The position numbers were made by a program, and so were the translations under genes. The notes under the pieces are model-generated. The model saw nothing but the letters and a program-made list of their open reading frames with translations, was not told the DNA's origin and searched no databases. This document shows, in pieces, positions 45,330 through 55,577 of a DNA stretch of 64,000 nucleotides. The DNA is from Ornithodoros turicata (lineage: Eukaryota; Arthropoda; Arachnida; Ixodida; Argasidae), in assembly GCF_037126465.1 (NCBI RefSeq), contig NC_088202.1, forward strand, positions 87,276,160-87,340,159, written 5' to 3'. Each line of letters begins with the position of its first letter. Within the stretch, counting starts at the first letter, position 1.

Positions 45330-45671
45330 TTGCAGGGGATTTCGCGGAGCTAGTACCAGAGGGAACGCGAGCGCCGCGGCCAACAATAGACTCGAGGAAT
45401 TGGGACGGCATTCTCCAGCTGAGTTCGGTCTCCTTACTCCTCCTCCGTGGACACCACTCTCCCCCTTCTCCGCCGGAGAACAGCGCGCAGTCGATCCAGC
45501 TCGCAACACAGGAAGACCGGTTTTGGATGGAGGGGAATCAACATGGACGGCGCGTTCTTGGAAGGAGAAACCACGTGACTCGATCGGCCCAATCGCGGAC
45601 ACCGAACGGCGGCTCCGGCGCGGAAAACGAATGCGATACTCTGTACCCTTATTTAGTGACTCTAGGTGACA

Positions 45672-46897
45672 CGACACAACGAGGGACTGTCACGGACACA
45701 GGGGTGGCATCCAATGTATTGCTCCGTAGACGAAAGCTTGCTGGGCGAACGCAATGCATCCTGGACAGGTCCTGGTTGTACGTCACAGCAAACGTCAAGG
45801 CACACGTGACCTCGGAAAGCACTTTAATCACTACCATTTTTTTTTAACCAAGCGGTTCGCAATCTTATTAAAACGCACCATGCGAAGTAATGGTGAAGTA
45901 GTATGTAGTAATGAAGTAATAGGTGCACAAATATCGCAGAATTCGATTTTGAAAATCGCGACCGTACACAACAGTGGCAATGCCCGGTACGAGCTGTCGA
46001 TCCGTTTGCGTCATTTTGACGTCAGAAAAGTGGAGCCGCTGATTGGTTTCGAGAAACGTCGTCTGCTATTTTTCACTCGGAATCCCGCCGCAACGGCGGA
46101 AGAGGTTTCTTTTTGCTTTTTCCTTGGTTTATCAGATACAGTAAACGAAGATTGGTCTACAGACACTGTTCAAGGTTAGGCCGTGAGATTGTGAAGGCCA
46201 TCCTCATTGAACTCCCCAAGCGAAGTCAACCAAAAATCGGTCAACCTCTCCCCGCTCGACCTTCTTCCCCTAAAGCGGCCTTCAGGAGTAGGTGGATTAT
46301 GAAAATAAACTTCAGGTGCCAGCTGAACGCTGTTCTGTCCGTGTCTGTGTTTTGTATGCTGCTCGTTATCGTGGTGACTGTTTGTTGTTGTGTTGTTGGT
46401 GGCAGTACGTATAAACACCGTGCAGCACTAAGCGCTGCTTCAGCTCACGCCTCAAAATGATCGCTGCATCGCTATGGTTACTAATTCCGTTCGCTATGTC
46501 ACTATATCACTATTCGCTATATCACTAATTCGCTATGATCACTAGTGCCCGTCACTTCGACTAGCAACTTTGTTAGCCATTCAGTTAATTCCTTATTCAG
46601 CTGGAGCAGTGTGCTTGCCCATACGTTGTCAGATACAATCCAGTGAAATCTATCGCAATATGCCGTTGCCGGCACATCGTGGCATCAGGAGTTGACCATT
46701 CATTGCTTGAGTTACACACCACCATAGCCAAGCAGTGTCATAAGACCACCATAGTTTATGGTCAACTTACCAATCATCGAGCTAAACGAGAATTGGCCGA
46801 TGCAGACTACAAATGTGGACGACGCAAACACGCAAGTTTGAGTTGATCTGTGCTCGGCGCCTTTTGTTTTGTCACCATAAAGTGCATCAGTTTTATG
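45672..46897. other. Unassigned DNA
   Basis: No gene was recognised. A plus-strand frame ending at 46,460 contains a hydrophobic stretch (VFCMLLVIVVTVCCCVVGG), but it has no supported start or neighbours. A short direct repeat (TCGCTAT, TCACTA words) lies at 46,480-46,545. Confidence 0.3.
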
Positions 46898-47049
46898 CAC
46901 CATATAGGTGGCGTGCATTTGACTTCACACCATACCTTTACCCGTGCTTTCCCCCTCTTTCTGGTGAACCGGCGCACCTCGCCCAGACACACGCTTCTTT
47001 TCTCTCTTTCTGGTGAACCGGCGCACGTCAATGCACCCCACCTATAGTG
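46898..47049. mobile_element. Possible short MITE
   Basis: CACCATATAGGTGGCGTGCA at the left mirrors TGCACCCCACCTATAGTG at the right. Between them TCTTTCTGGTGAACCGGCGC occurs twice. The target duplication is not clear. Confidence 0.4.
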
Positions 47050-47227
47050 ACCGACAACGCCGGTTAAGTTTGCGTCCGTCGACATATCAGCCTGCATTGC
47101 AACAACACGTCACTAGCGTAAATTTTAGCTGACTATAAAATGCACATGCCGCGCGCGGAAAACTGCCAACGGCAAACTGTGACTAACCCAGCCATAATAT
47201 TGCAAGCATGCTGCAAGAGCCCTGGAC

Positions 47228-47298
47228 CGGCAATCCAGAAGATGTGGGTTCGATCCCTACAGCTGGCTAACCTTTTCAGTGACTTTCATCTTTCATCG
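47228..47298 (+). mobile_element. tRNA-like SINE fragment A
   Basis: A 71-bp segment with a B-box-like GGTTCGATCCC followed by TACAGCTGGCTAA and TTTTCAGTGACTTTCATC. Identical at 70 of 71 positions to 49,244-49,314. The preceding AAGAGCCCTGGACCGG matches the tRNA-like head seen at 56,551-56,580. Confidence 0.6.
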
Positions 47299-48543
47299 TT
47301 GATTTCTTAGGCAATTTGAGGCTTTGTTTGTATCTGTCCCCTCTATGTTGTTCCAGCCTCAGAACATCAGTTTATCTCTTGTGCTGCAAGCTGCTAAGTC
47401 AAATGGCTGCTAAAACGTGTCTTTCTTGGACACATATAGAAAACCCCTGAATTTGAGTGGTTAAATAGTGATGTTCTTAATCGCGGCATATCATCTTACG
47501 AAGCAGCATTTCCCCTGGTCTTCCTTGTTCCCAGAACGTGAATTTCGGGAACGGGGATTTCACGACCAGGAATATCGAGGTCCTCCCTTATTTATCGCTT
47601 GACAGGAAGAAAGCAGGGGGAAAGAAAACAGAAAGAAAGAAAAGAAAACCAGTCAGCACTGACCCGGATAGATGCGCGGTCGCCGCTTTCAACTTTTATT
47701 ACGTCACCAATGACGTGTTTTTTATTCTCCTCCTCGTTTGACCCGGAGGAGCGAGTCGAGTGGGAACGCGCGCGGCGATGTTCAAGTGTCTTTTTTTTCT
47801 ACGACAAACATCGCGTACAGAGAAAATTTTCGTGTTAGTCATCAAGTCAACTTACCCGCTTCCACAACGCGTTCGGAACGGAAATTTTTTTTGATGGCTT
47901 TCAGAGCTCCTTTAAAGATGGCGGCGCCCGTGATCGGCGGCCAAACCGTTTGTAAACAATGCGGTTGTTGTTTCTGGACGACGTTTTGGATGTTTTTCGA
48001 TCACGGTAATTATTTTTATCTGATAATCTCGCAGTAAAACGCGCAGTTTTACACATAAAGCCTCGTATTGTTGACAACTTCCAACGATGTGATGACGACT
48101 GCGCGTTAAGACTTACCGAGCCGATGCGATGTACTTAAACTAAGGTGAAATGGGCTACCATGTTGCGGAAGAAGCACCACATACTTTACGCTGGCAAAGT
48201 ACGGCCGTCTCTTGTTGCTAAGACGGTGAAAATATGTCGGTAAGCGGCAAAACGACATGTAAAGAAAGTCACATGACCTCAAAATGACGTTTTCTATGAC
48301 GTGCGACCAGAACAAGATGGCAGTTTTGCCAAAAGCACCCGCTTGAGGGTAGTTACAACAATGGCGGGTTTGTGTCACCCCTGTGGTCACGGACATGTTA
48401 AAACAGAAGCTCACTGACATCTCAGCAGCAATAACTGGGACGCCGAGTACGACAGCAGGGTCCTGTATAGATGACGGTTTTCTTTCGTTTTTATGTGTCT
48501 ATCTACACATCAAGGCCCTGATTAAGAAGCTGGGGAAGAATAA
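47299..48543. other. Unassigned DNA with a possible decayed coding remnant
   Basis: From about 48,380 a short frame (VTDMLKQKLTDISAAITG and, later, IKALIKKLGK) runs toward the open stretch at 48,544, but in another frame. I do not recognise the protein. Confidence 0.25.
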
Positions 48544-48631
48544 GAGCTGAAACATTTCCTGGACACTGAGGAGGATTATTCCCTCTTAATGATGAAGGCC
48601 GACTTCCCTCGTGTCCCTGAACTCTTCTTAA

Positions 48632-49828
48632 AGGAGCAGTCTAAGACCGAGAAAAAAAAATTAGTTTTTGATCGTGATGGAATGTCCGATCACTAAATAA
48701 CGTTTTCAGGCAAGAAATATGAGCGTAGCAGAAAAATATCGTGTGCAGCAGTCGATTGATTCTCACGAGTGCGGAGAGCTCTCTCCTACTCCCGTGGAAG
48801 ACACGTGAGAAATGACGGGCACCTCCGTCACGACGTGACGTTGTACGTTGCGTCCACTCCTAGGGCTCGCAAGTGACCTCGGCTGCGATCAGACACCGAC
48901 AATTGTCAAGGTGACGGTGGGCTCCTTTCGCGCGCGTTGTTCTGCCGAGGGACGCATGCGCATCAGAAACGGCTACCTTTCTTTTTCTTTTCTTTTTTTT
49001 ACAAAACATGGCGTCGGAAACATTGGTCATCTGATCAGTCTGCCGCCAGTCGATTCTTTTCGGTTGCACAGTGAAGACACGCAGTGCAACGAAATCGGGA
49101 ACTCACGTGTGGATTGAGGTCAGCACTCCTCCAAAAGGGAATGGGGACGTGCAGTGCGAGTGGAAGTTGCGACCGTTGAACTAGTTCAATAAGTTGCAAA
49201 CAGAAAGAACACACTTTGTTTAACAACAGAATCCAGAATCCATCGGCAATCCAGAAGATGTGGGTTCGATCCCTACAGCTGGCTAATCTTTTCAGTGACT
49301 TTCATCTTTCATCGCACTTTGTTTGTCTTGTTTTCCAGGAATGAATACGAGGTCATGTTGCATCGCTTCGCGAACAGCACGAGCCGCCACACTGCGTATC
49401 GCCTCATGTGAGACGCTGGCACTTTTGGTTAGTTGGAGACGTGTATAATAAACAAAAACAATGACTATAAGACACACGATCGCGTTACCATCATGAGCGC
49501 AATGTTTTATTGTTCGTTTGCACCTCTGTTTTATGCCTCAAACCAACAGAACATAATGAACTGTCAACAAGGAGCATGCCGTGTCCGAAGCAGACGAATT
49601 ATCCGTAGCGAATGAGAGCACGTTTAAAGTTTGACGTCACAGTCAATGGGGAGTGGCTTGTGGCTGGAGCGCGCGAGCCTCCCGCCACGGAAGCGATTTT
49701 ATAAATCGAATTGCGCTGGAACAAAACATTGTTCGTTCAGCCGAAATGTTTTACGAGAATGATTTTTACACACTGCTTGACAAATTAAAAACTGTTTTCA
49801 GCCATTCAAATTTCCTTTCCATGCTCCT
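48632..49828. mobile_element. TTAA-flanked inverted-repeat element (possibly piggyBac-type)
   Basis: AGGAGCA at the left and TGCTCCT at the right are inverted, each bounded by TTAA (48,628-48,631 and 49,829-49,832), the target used by piggyBac elements. The terminal repeat is short, and its bases do not match the usual CC-start of piggyBac, so the assignment is tentative. It is about 1.2 kb, non-coding, and contains the SINE fragment at 49,244-49,314. Confidence 0.55.
49244..49314 (+). mobile_element. tRNA-like SINE fragment B
   Basis: Copy of 47,228-47,298 with a single difference. It lies within the TTAA-flanked element, so it was either inserted there or carried along. Confidence 0.6.
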
Positions 49829-49936
49829 TTAAGGAGGACTCACTTCTTAACAAAGCCTGTGGGGAATTTTTGTTCACAGGGTTCTCGTAAACCCGATACA
49901 TTTCTACACCAAACAGGCACAGTCGTGTTCCTCTAG

Positions 49937-50868
49937 TAGTTTATCTAGGGAATGACACATTTTTGAAAGCCTGAAGCGATCCACTGAATTTCGGCGAGTA
50001 AAGTTTGTCAAATTTTGTATACATGACAACCCCTATGGGAGATGCAACAAAATCGCTTCTCTCGGCACGCACGGTTGTGATATCTCGGCCAAAATGATGT
50101 CATTCCCTACAGTAACAGTCTAGGAAATGATTGAACATTTCGTAAACAAGTGAAATAAATATTCTATTCAGGAATTGATTGCAATCAACACACTCGACAA
50201 ACTTACTGGAGTTTTCCAGACCCCTGCGTATGAAAATAATGGTTTTGTCGTTTGCTAGCATGTTTTGCACGCTGGCGCCGATTACATCCTTCTTTATAGA
50301 GCGGGAGGAAAGCAAAACAGAAAACTATTTTCCGACGATACCGCCATCCCTCTCCGGAAGCGAACGTAAACTAGATCGCATGAGTCCGCCCTATTACGAT
50401 CATTCTTTCGAGTACGTCGCTGGACAGCTTTGCAGTCAACGTTTGCAGAAGGAAACACGACAAGATATCTATCTGCTTTGCAAGCAAGCAGTAATTGGTA
50501 GTTGTCCGTTCTCACACGTAGTGTATTCCGTAATTTGCTGAATCCTTGCTTCACTTTTCGCCGACTCGAGCCCTATAATTTATTATCGATCTGTGAGGAA
50601 GAAACTCAGGTCGAGACTTGTGGTTCTGTCAAGCTTGCGCATCCACATATTCACAGTTCGCCCTCCTCCGACCGCTCGTACTGGTTTCCAGGTGAAGTCG
50701 GTGAACGCTGTTGAAGGAATCGTCGCTGGGGCGAACGACTCGTGTGTGGACAACAGAACGCGACGTCCAGGTGGGGGCATGAGGTGCGAATATTGGCGTC
50801 GCCTGGCATGTCGTCACTTATAGAGGTGAAACGAGGCTAGTAATGAGGTTCAAAAGAGAAGTAACGAC
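49937..50868. other. Unassigned DNA
   Basis: No recognised domain, RNA gene or repeat boundary. Confidence 0.4.
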
Positions 50869-51906
50869 CAAGGTAGATTTAGCCAGGTAGCGAAGGCGAC
50901 AAAAACAACAACAAAAAGCAAGTCTGACCCGGCCACACTGTCATCCCCATGACGCGAGCGATCCTGAGTATTGGTAGCACAGGTACAATCGTAAACAAAC
51001 AAACAAACAAATATTGATGACGTACGCATTATTTTTGTGTGTACTAATAGTTTATTCATATTTTCAATATAAGAAAAAATATATGTTGCCCCACTCGTAC
51101 ACGTGTACGAAATCATCTACAACCCGATCACGTTGCCGTATCCTGCTTCCCTGCGCAGGTGTAACAGTAGGCTTGTTTATCTGTACGTCCCTGTAGCCGT
51201 ACCGTGTGTCCGTGCATCGTAATACGGGGTTGTACACTCTTTGGATTAAACAGGAATCCACGTTCATATCTCGGATTTGTAGACCAAGATTAACACGTGT
51301 GAATAGACGAATGCAATGCATCCCCTGTTGCCTGCCCCGCGAAAAAAAGCATTTGTCATGGCAAGACCGACAATGACGTAGTGAGCGCTGGCAGGAATCA
51401 GCTGTGCGCCAACGATGTCATGTTTTTTGCACGGGACCCATTATGGCCACTCATTGAAGAAATGCAAACGGCTAATCACTACGTGCACATTTCGCTCTCG
51501 GTGAGAAATGGACCTTGAGAACTTTCCTAATTTCTGTGTGGTCGTCGCGATACCCTTCTGTTTTGAGTTGTCAAAACCTGTGATAACTGTACGCCTTTCG
51601 AATTGATGTGTGTAATTAAACCTGATATGATTTATTTTTCTCTGTTCTCGTCTGGTATTGTTGACATGGATGATTAGTATGGTTCGGAAAAGGAATACAA
51701 AGTAAACGAAGTGCGCGAATATAAACGCGCCATGGCTAATTATGCAGTGTTTATTATTCATACTGCTCACGTCGTCCCTGACTTCATTTATTCACAATCG
51801 TAGTAGTCCGCGCAACGGATGGAAAGCGCTGACGGTCTCTATCATGGCGTCATTTTGAAGACGCAGGGCCCTATGGGAGTTTCGCTATCTGTCTATATAT
51901 ACCTTG
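50869..51906. mobile_element. 1 kb non-coding inverted-repeat element, copy 2
   Basis: Diverged copy of 17,763-18,733 in the same orientation. The ends CAAGGTAGATTTAG and TATATATACCTTG are mirrored, with GGTAGCG just inside the left end. Shared internal words include CGCGAGCGATCCTG and GGTACAATCGTAAAC. No clear target duplication remains. Confidence 0.7.
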
Positions 51907-51934
51907 TACTGACCGTAGACTCGTGTCGGAGGTG

Positions 51935-52450
51935 TTAGAAACGCTGTTGCGAAATTGCGGCGAACTCAGCGGCAGAATCGTGCAATGTGACCCCATAAGC
52001 CGTAATATAAACAAGTAGACCTACTCTGGTCCTGGGTTGGCTGTCTAGGGCTACTAGGGCTACGACAGGACCAGGGCCAAGCGCTGTAGCGACTGCAGGT
52101 GGTGTAGGTTGGCCATGGATACAGAGACGATGGGGTATAGCCACGGCCAATTCCTGTCTCAAGATCTCCTGCAACGCTGATGAGGAAGATGGTGAAACTT
52201 GTAATGACGGCATTGGAGCCTTCGCACCCGAGGGGTTGTAAGTCAGGCCCGCTTGACATCTCTTCATGGATGATCCCTATGATGACCCTCAAGCTGTCTG
52301 CGTGAACGAGCGATATGTTTCCTTCTGCAGTGGCAGGCGGTTTTGTTATCAGCAGTTGAAATGCGTCTTCATAGATGCCCTTCAGGACATGCTTTATTTT
52401 GTCGGCTGCAAGCATCGCCGGTTCACCTTCACGGACAGGTTAAGCAGGCC
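51935..52450 (-). pseudogene. Ty3/gypsy gag fragment
   Basis: On the minus strand the translation reads ADKIKHVLKGIYEDAFQLL, a gag-type segment, then after a frameshift a zinc-knuckle-like C-L-Y-Y-G-L-W-G-H-I-A-R-F-C. In a functional CCHC knuckle the second cysteine would replace one of the tyrosines, so the knuckle is mutated. It lies head to head with the pol fragment that starts near 52,580 on the other strand. Confidence 0.6.
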
Positions 52451-52579
52451 CTGAACATATGACGTATAGCTTTCTTCTGTGACAACAACTTATATCGGCA
52501 TATCGGCTTCCCTATATTTCGAGCGACGAGGCAGCTCTCGTGCTTTCTCGCAGAAGAGCGACCAAGATGTGATGTCCGT

Positions 52580-53218
52580 CTTATGGTTTAAGAACCATAT
52601 CAGTGTGGTAGAAAGGGGCGGCTACCTTGATGATGTTGTTGTCTACTCGTCAACCTTTTCTGACCATCTAGTGCGTCTCAAGGCTGTCTTCCAGCGTTTT
52701 GTGGCTGCAGGATTGCAGTTGAACCACAAAAGGTGCCACTTGGACTCATCCTCCTCGTACTCGGACACATCCTATTCCAATACTGAGTATCACCCGGCCC
52801 CGACAAGGTGAAGGCAGTCACACATTTGCCTGCACCAACGATAGTGAAGGAATACACGATTTCAGGAAATCCCAGATGCGCTGCTTGCGCACGCGTTACA
52901 CGAGGAATGCAAAACTGTCCTTCACGTTTTATTTTCGCTCACCTTGACACCTCGCGGACTATGAGCTGAGAGAGGAGAAACGGAAACAGTTTCGAGACCT
53001 TCTCCTCCTTTCTGATAACCAGGTTCTCGTAGTTCAAAGCGGCGCTAAGCTGTCTGGGATTTCTGAAGTCGTCCACTGCGCAGCTTTATCGGTCTTTGTT
53101 GATACTTCCGACGATTTATTCGCGGCTTCGCTGACATTGATGCTCCCCTCGCCGCTCTGCTCTCCAAGGACATTAAGTTTGACTGGTCACAAGGCTGCGC
53201 ACGCGCCTTCCAATGTAT
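52580..53218 (+). pseudogene. Ty3/gypsy pol fragment: reverse transcriptase
   Basis: The catalytic segment Y-L-D-D-V-V-V-Y-S is present, followed by HLVRLKAVFQRFVAAGLQLN, typical of Ty3/gypsy reverse transcriptases. A thumb-region remnant (DIDAPLAALLSKDIKFDW, in shifted frames) follows at about 53,110-53,200. It is then cut by the element at 53,220-53,881. Frameshifts make it non-functional. Confidence 0.75.
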
Positions 53219-53219
53219 A

Positions 53220-53881
53220 GGGTAAAGAGGGGCTACTTGAAGACGGGGTCAAGTTGGGGACAGTTTGGGTTTTTCGCGTGGCATTTTCTTAGCAATATTT
53301 TTTTCTCGTCTGTGACACCAGGGTGAGCACAGTCGTTGCCTGGGCTTTGAAGTAACGTGTGCACGTGGCTTTTTAGAAAGATGTCAGACGCTGTTTTGCA
53401 GATGTGGTCGAGGTAAGAGGGGCCTTTTTTGTCCCATCTGTATGTCTCGCGAGCATTGACTTCCAATTTGCTCACTTCTGCTCCTCTGCTAATAAAATAT
53501 GACCTCGCCGTTATGATGCTGTGCCACTGCCCTGTGTTTCCATGCGCATTACTCGTGACTGACCGTTTCGGCTGGCCCAAACAATAGACAAAATTTAAAC
53601 CCGGCATTAATTTTTTTTATGTCCTCAACTTATCCATAAGGTGGGGTAAGTTAATGAAAATATGTACCTATGAAAAATGTGTCTATGGAAGCAGAACTCC
53701 TCGGCATCCTGTAATTTTGGGCTCGTACGAAATAAATATCTGGTTTAGCAGCACAGTAATTTGTGGATCATTTCTCAAAGGTTTGGGGATTCAGTTAACG
53801 AATTATGGTACAATTTAACTGATTATTCTGACTGCTATTAACAAAATAGTTCAAGTGTCTTCAACATAGACCACCTTACCC
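53220..53881. mobile_element. Mariner-like MITE inside the gypsy pol remnant
   Basis: The ends GGGTAAAGAGGGG and, complemented, GGGTAAGGTGGTC are inverted and flanked by TA on both sides (53,218-53,219 and 53,882-53,883). It is 662 bp with no coding domain. TA duplications are characteristic of the Tc1/mariner superfamily. Confidence 0.55.
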
Positions 53882-53910
53882 TAGACCTTTTCACTGTTCG
53901 CAAAGAAATG

Positions 53911-54067
53911 GCGCAAACCGGAAGACTTACGTGGTACAAATCCAGTTGACGTGCGCTGGCGCACTCTGGCGGCGTGAAGCCGGTGAAACGGACTTTGCAA
54001 ACAACAGGCGCAAACCGGAAGACTTAAGGGGTACAAATCCAGCTGACACGCCTGGCGCGCTCTGGCG
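53911..54067 (+). repeat. 97-bp tandem repeat, 1.6 units
   Basis: Units start GCGCAAACCGGAAGACTTA at 53,911 and 54,008 and share GGTACAAATCCAG and CTGGCGCACTCTGGCG-like words. Confidence 0.85.
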
Positions 54068-54420
54068 TCACGAAAGGGTCGGAGCAGCTCTCGCTCACCG
54101 TTTTCCCAACGATCCCATGGAGCATGCTGTATTGCGAGCCGCCTCCTTACCAAAGCTGAGCGCAACTATACAATGACGAAGAAAGAGCACTTAGCCGTTG
54201 TGTGGGCCGTCGGAAAATTTCACCCGTACCTGTATGGAAAACCGTTCGTATAGTCGTTACCGACTATCATGCACTATGTTTGGCTTCATTCTATGAAAGA
54301 CCCCTGCCTCGGACGACGGATTCTTCGTGTCCAGGCATTTGATATCCCCATCAAGTTCAAGTCGGGTCATAAGGATGCAGATGTGGACGTATACTGTCGC
54401 GCTGGCCATTGTCTCACGAT
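54056..54420 (+). pseudogene. Ty3/gypsy pol fragment: RNase H
   Basis: Reads [20 protein letters not shown], then, after a frameshift, D-P-C-L-G-R-R-I-L-R-V-Q-A-F-D-I-P-I-K-F-K-S-G-H-K-D-A-D, the RNase H end of Ty3/gypsy pol. It continues the fragment at 52,580-53,218 beyond the MITE and tandem repeat. Integrase is absent. Confidence 0.75.
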
Positions 54421-54639
54421 AAACAGGAACAAAAGACTTCCCACGCGAACGACATGGTCCTACCTCTCTGTCCTCTCTTCGTCAGGAGTAGCTCAAAGAC
54501 CTCCACTTCTCTGGTACATCCTGGGGCTCGTCGTGCTCTGACCTTCATCGCGTCCACCAGGCCCTCGTGTGGGGGACACTGCGTTACAGCCTCCCCATCC
54601 TGCTTGCCCTGAGCCAAACACAGGAGCGCGAGCTACTAC

Positions 54640-55440
54640 ACGCCCAGGCCTGCAGCCTCCGCATTTGTCTGGAAGTACAACGAACACCGTAGGCCTATTG
54701 TACTCTTTCTGAAACACGCGAGACCCCTGTTGCTCTTCTGCGGGATGCTGATACCTTTCGAGTATATACTAGCTACCCCACCCGTCACCCTCAACACTAT
54801 TTCTGCCATATTGACGACGACTGCCCGGACTTCGCCTTCGGCAAGGCCATCGCCCGCTTGAAAGGTCATATTCTCTCCTCCTCATGCACTCCCTCTTACG
54901 CGTCGGCAATGTGGACCTTTGCCTGTTCTCATATCTGCCCCTCCATCTCCGGTCTTCAGCGCAAGCGTGACATTCCCTCACTTGTAGCCCTCCAACTCGC
55001 TCTCGACTCCCTGCACTCCACGTATAACAACCATCGCCGCGTCTACACGAACGGTTCAGTGACAGTAGACAGTTCGGGCGCTGCCTGTTATATCCCTAAC
55101 AGTAACCTTCCGCAAGCCTTTGCCCTCCCTTACCCAATACCCTCTATGGAAGCAGAACTCCCCGGCCTCTTGTCGGCTCTAAAGCACTTGCTCGGCCTGC
55201 CGGCTGCACAGTGGGTTCCTCTGAATGACAGCAAGGCTTCTCTCCTCTCTGGTTGTGGCTTTCTTTTCGCCCTAGCACCATATGCACTCTCACGCACTCA
55301 TACTCCAGACTCTCACCCAACTCGCGGCCAATGGCCATTCTGCGACACTTCAATGGATCCTGGGACATGTAGGCCTCCTTGGTAACACCCGCGCAGACAC
55401 AATGGCGAGAACATCAATTTCCATCGTGTTAAACAGATGC
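54640..55440 (+). pseudogene. Non-LTR retrotransposon fragment with RNase H
   Basis: The frame 54,858-55,385 reads IPSLVALQLALDSLHSTYN, then R-V-Y-T-N-G-S-V-T-V-D-S-S-G-A-A, a segment SMEAELPGLLSALKHLLGL, and later D-S-K-A-S. This is an I/R1-type RNase H. The first catalytic aspartate (Y-T-D-G-S in the family) is asparagine here. A related copy, with the aspartate kept, lies on the minus strand at 59,280-60,127. A frameshift follows D-S-K-A-S. Confidence 0.75.
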
Positions 55441-55577
55441 CGCTTACGTCGCCCCATCATATGAATGTGTGTGTGAGTGAGAAAACATGCATGAGTGAAA
55501 GTGGAATGAGTGAAAGAGATGATGTGGTTTGTCCCTTCAAATGACGTACCCTAGGAAGTCGTTGGGGAGGCGTGTTA

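Larger units (their letters stand above)
29950..45665. mobile_element. Host inverted-repeat element (CTAGAGTCACTAAATA ends), split by two younger transposons
   Basis: Both ends carry the inverted 16-mer CTAGAGTCACTAAATA, directly flanked by GTGACA (29,944-29,949 and 45,666-45,671), a candidate 6-bp target duplication. The arms are long and diverged: the left arm (29,950-30,684) and the complement of the right arm (45,665 down to about 45,330) share AAGGAGACCGAACTC and a GCGCTCGCG box. Past the insertions, the left arm resumes at 43,950 with AATGCGCTGT, as in the right arm. Removing the P element and the CATAGGTCGGC element leaves about 2.5 kb. No transposase of its own was recognised. Confidence 0.7.
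48544..49936 (+). pseudogene. Unrecognised coding remnant split by a TTAA-flanked element
   Basis: The frame (ELKHFLDTEEDYSLLMM, then FPRVPELF) is open from 48,544 to the TTAA at 48,628. If the element 48,632-49,828 and one TTAA are removed, it stays open for about 34 further codons to the TAG at 49,934. The protein family is not recognised. It could be part of an older retroelement or a dead gene. Confidence 0.4.

Noticed and set aside
46113..46460. Small membrane protein with a hydrophobic stretch
   Set aside because: There is only one short open frame, with no supporting splice sites, signal for translation, or family match.
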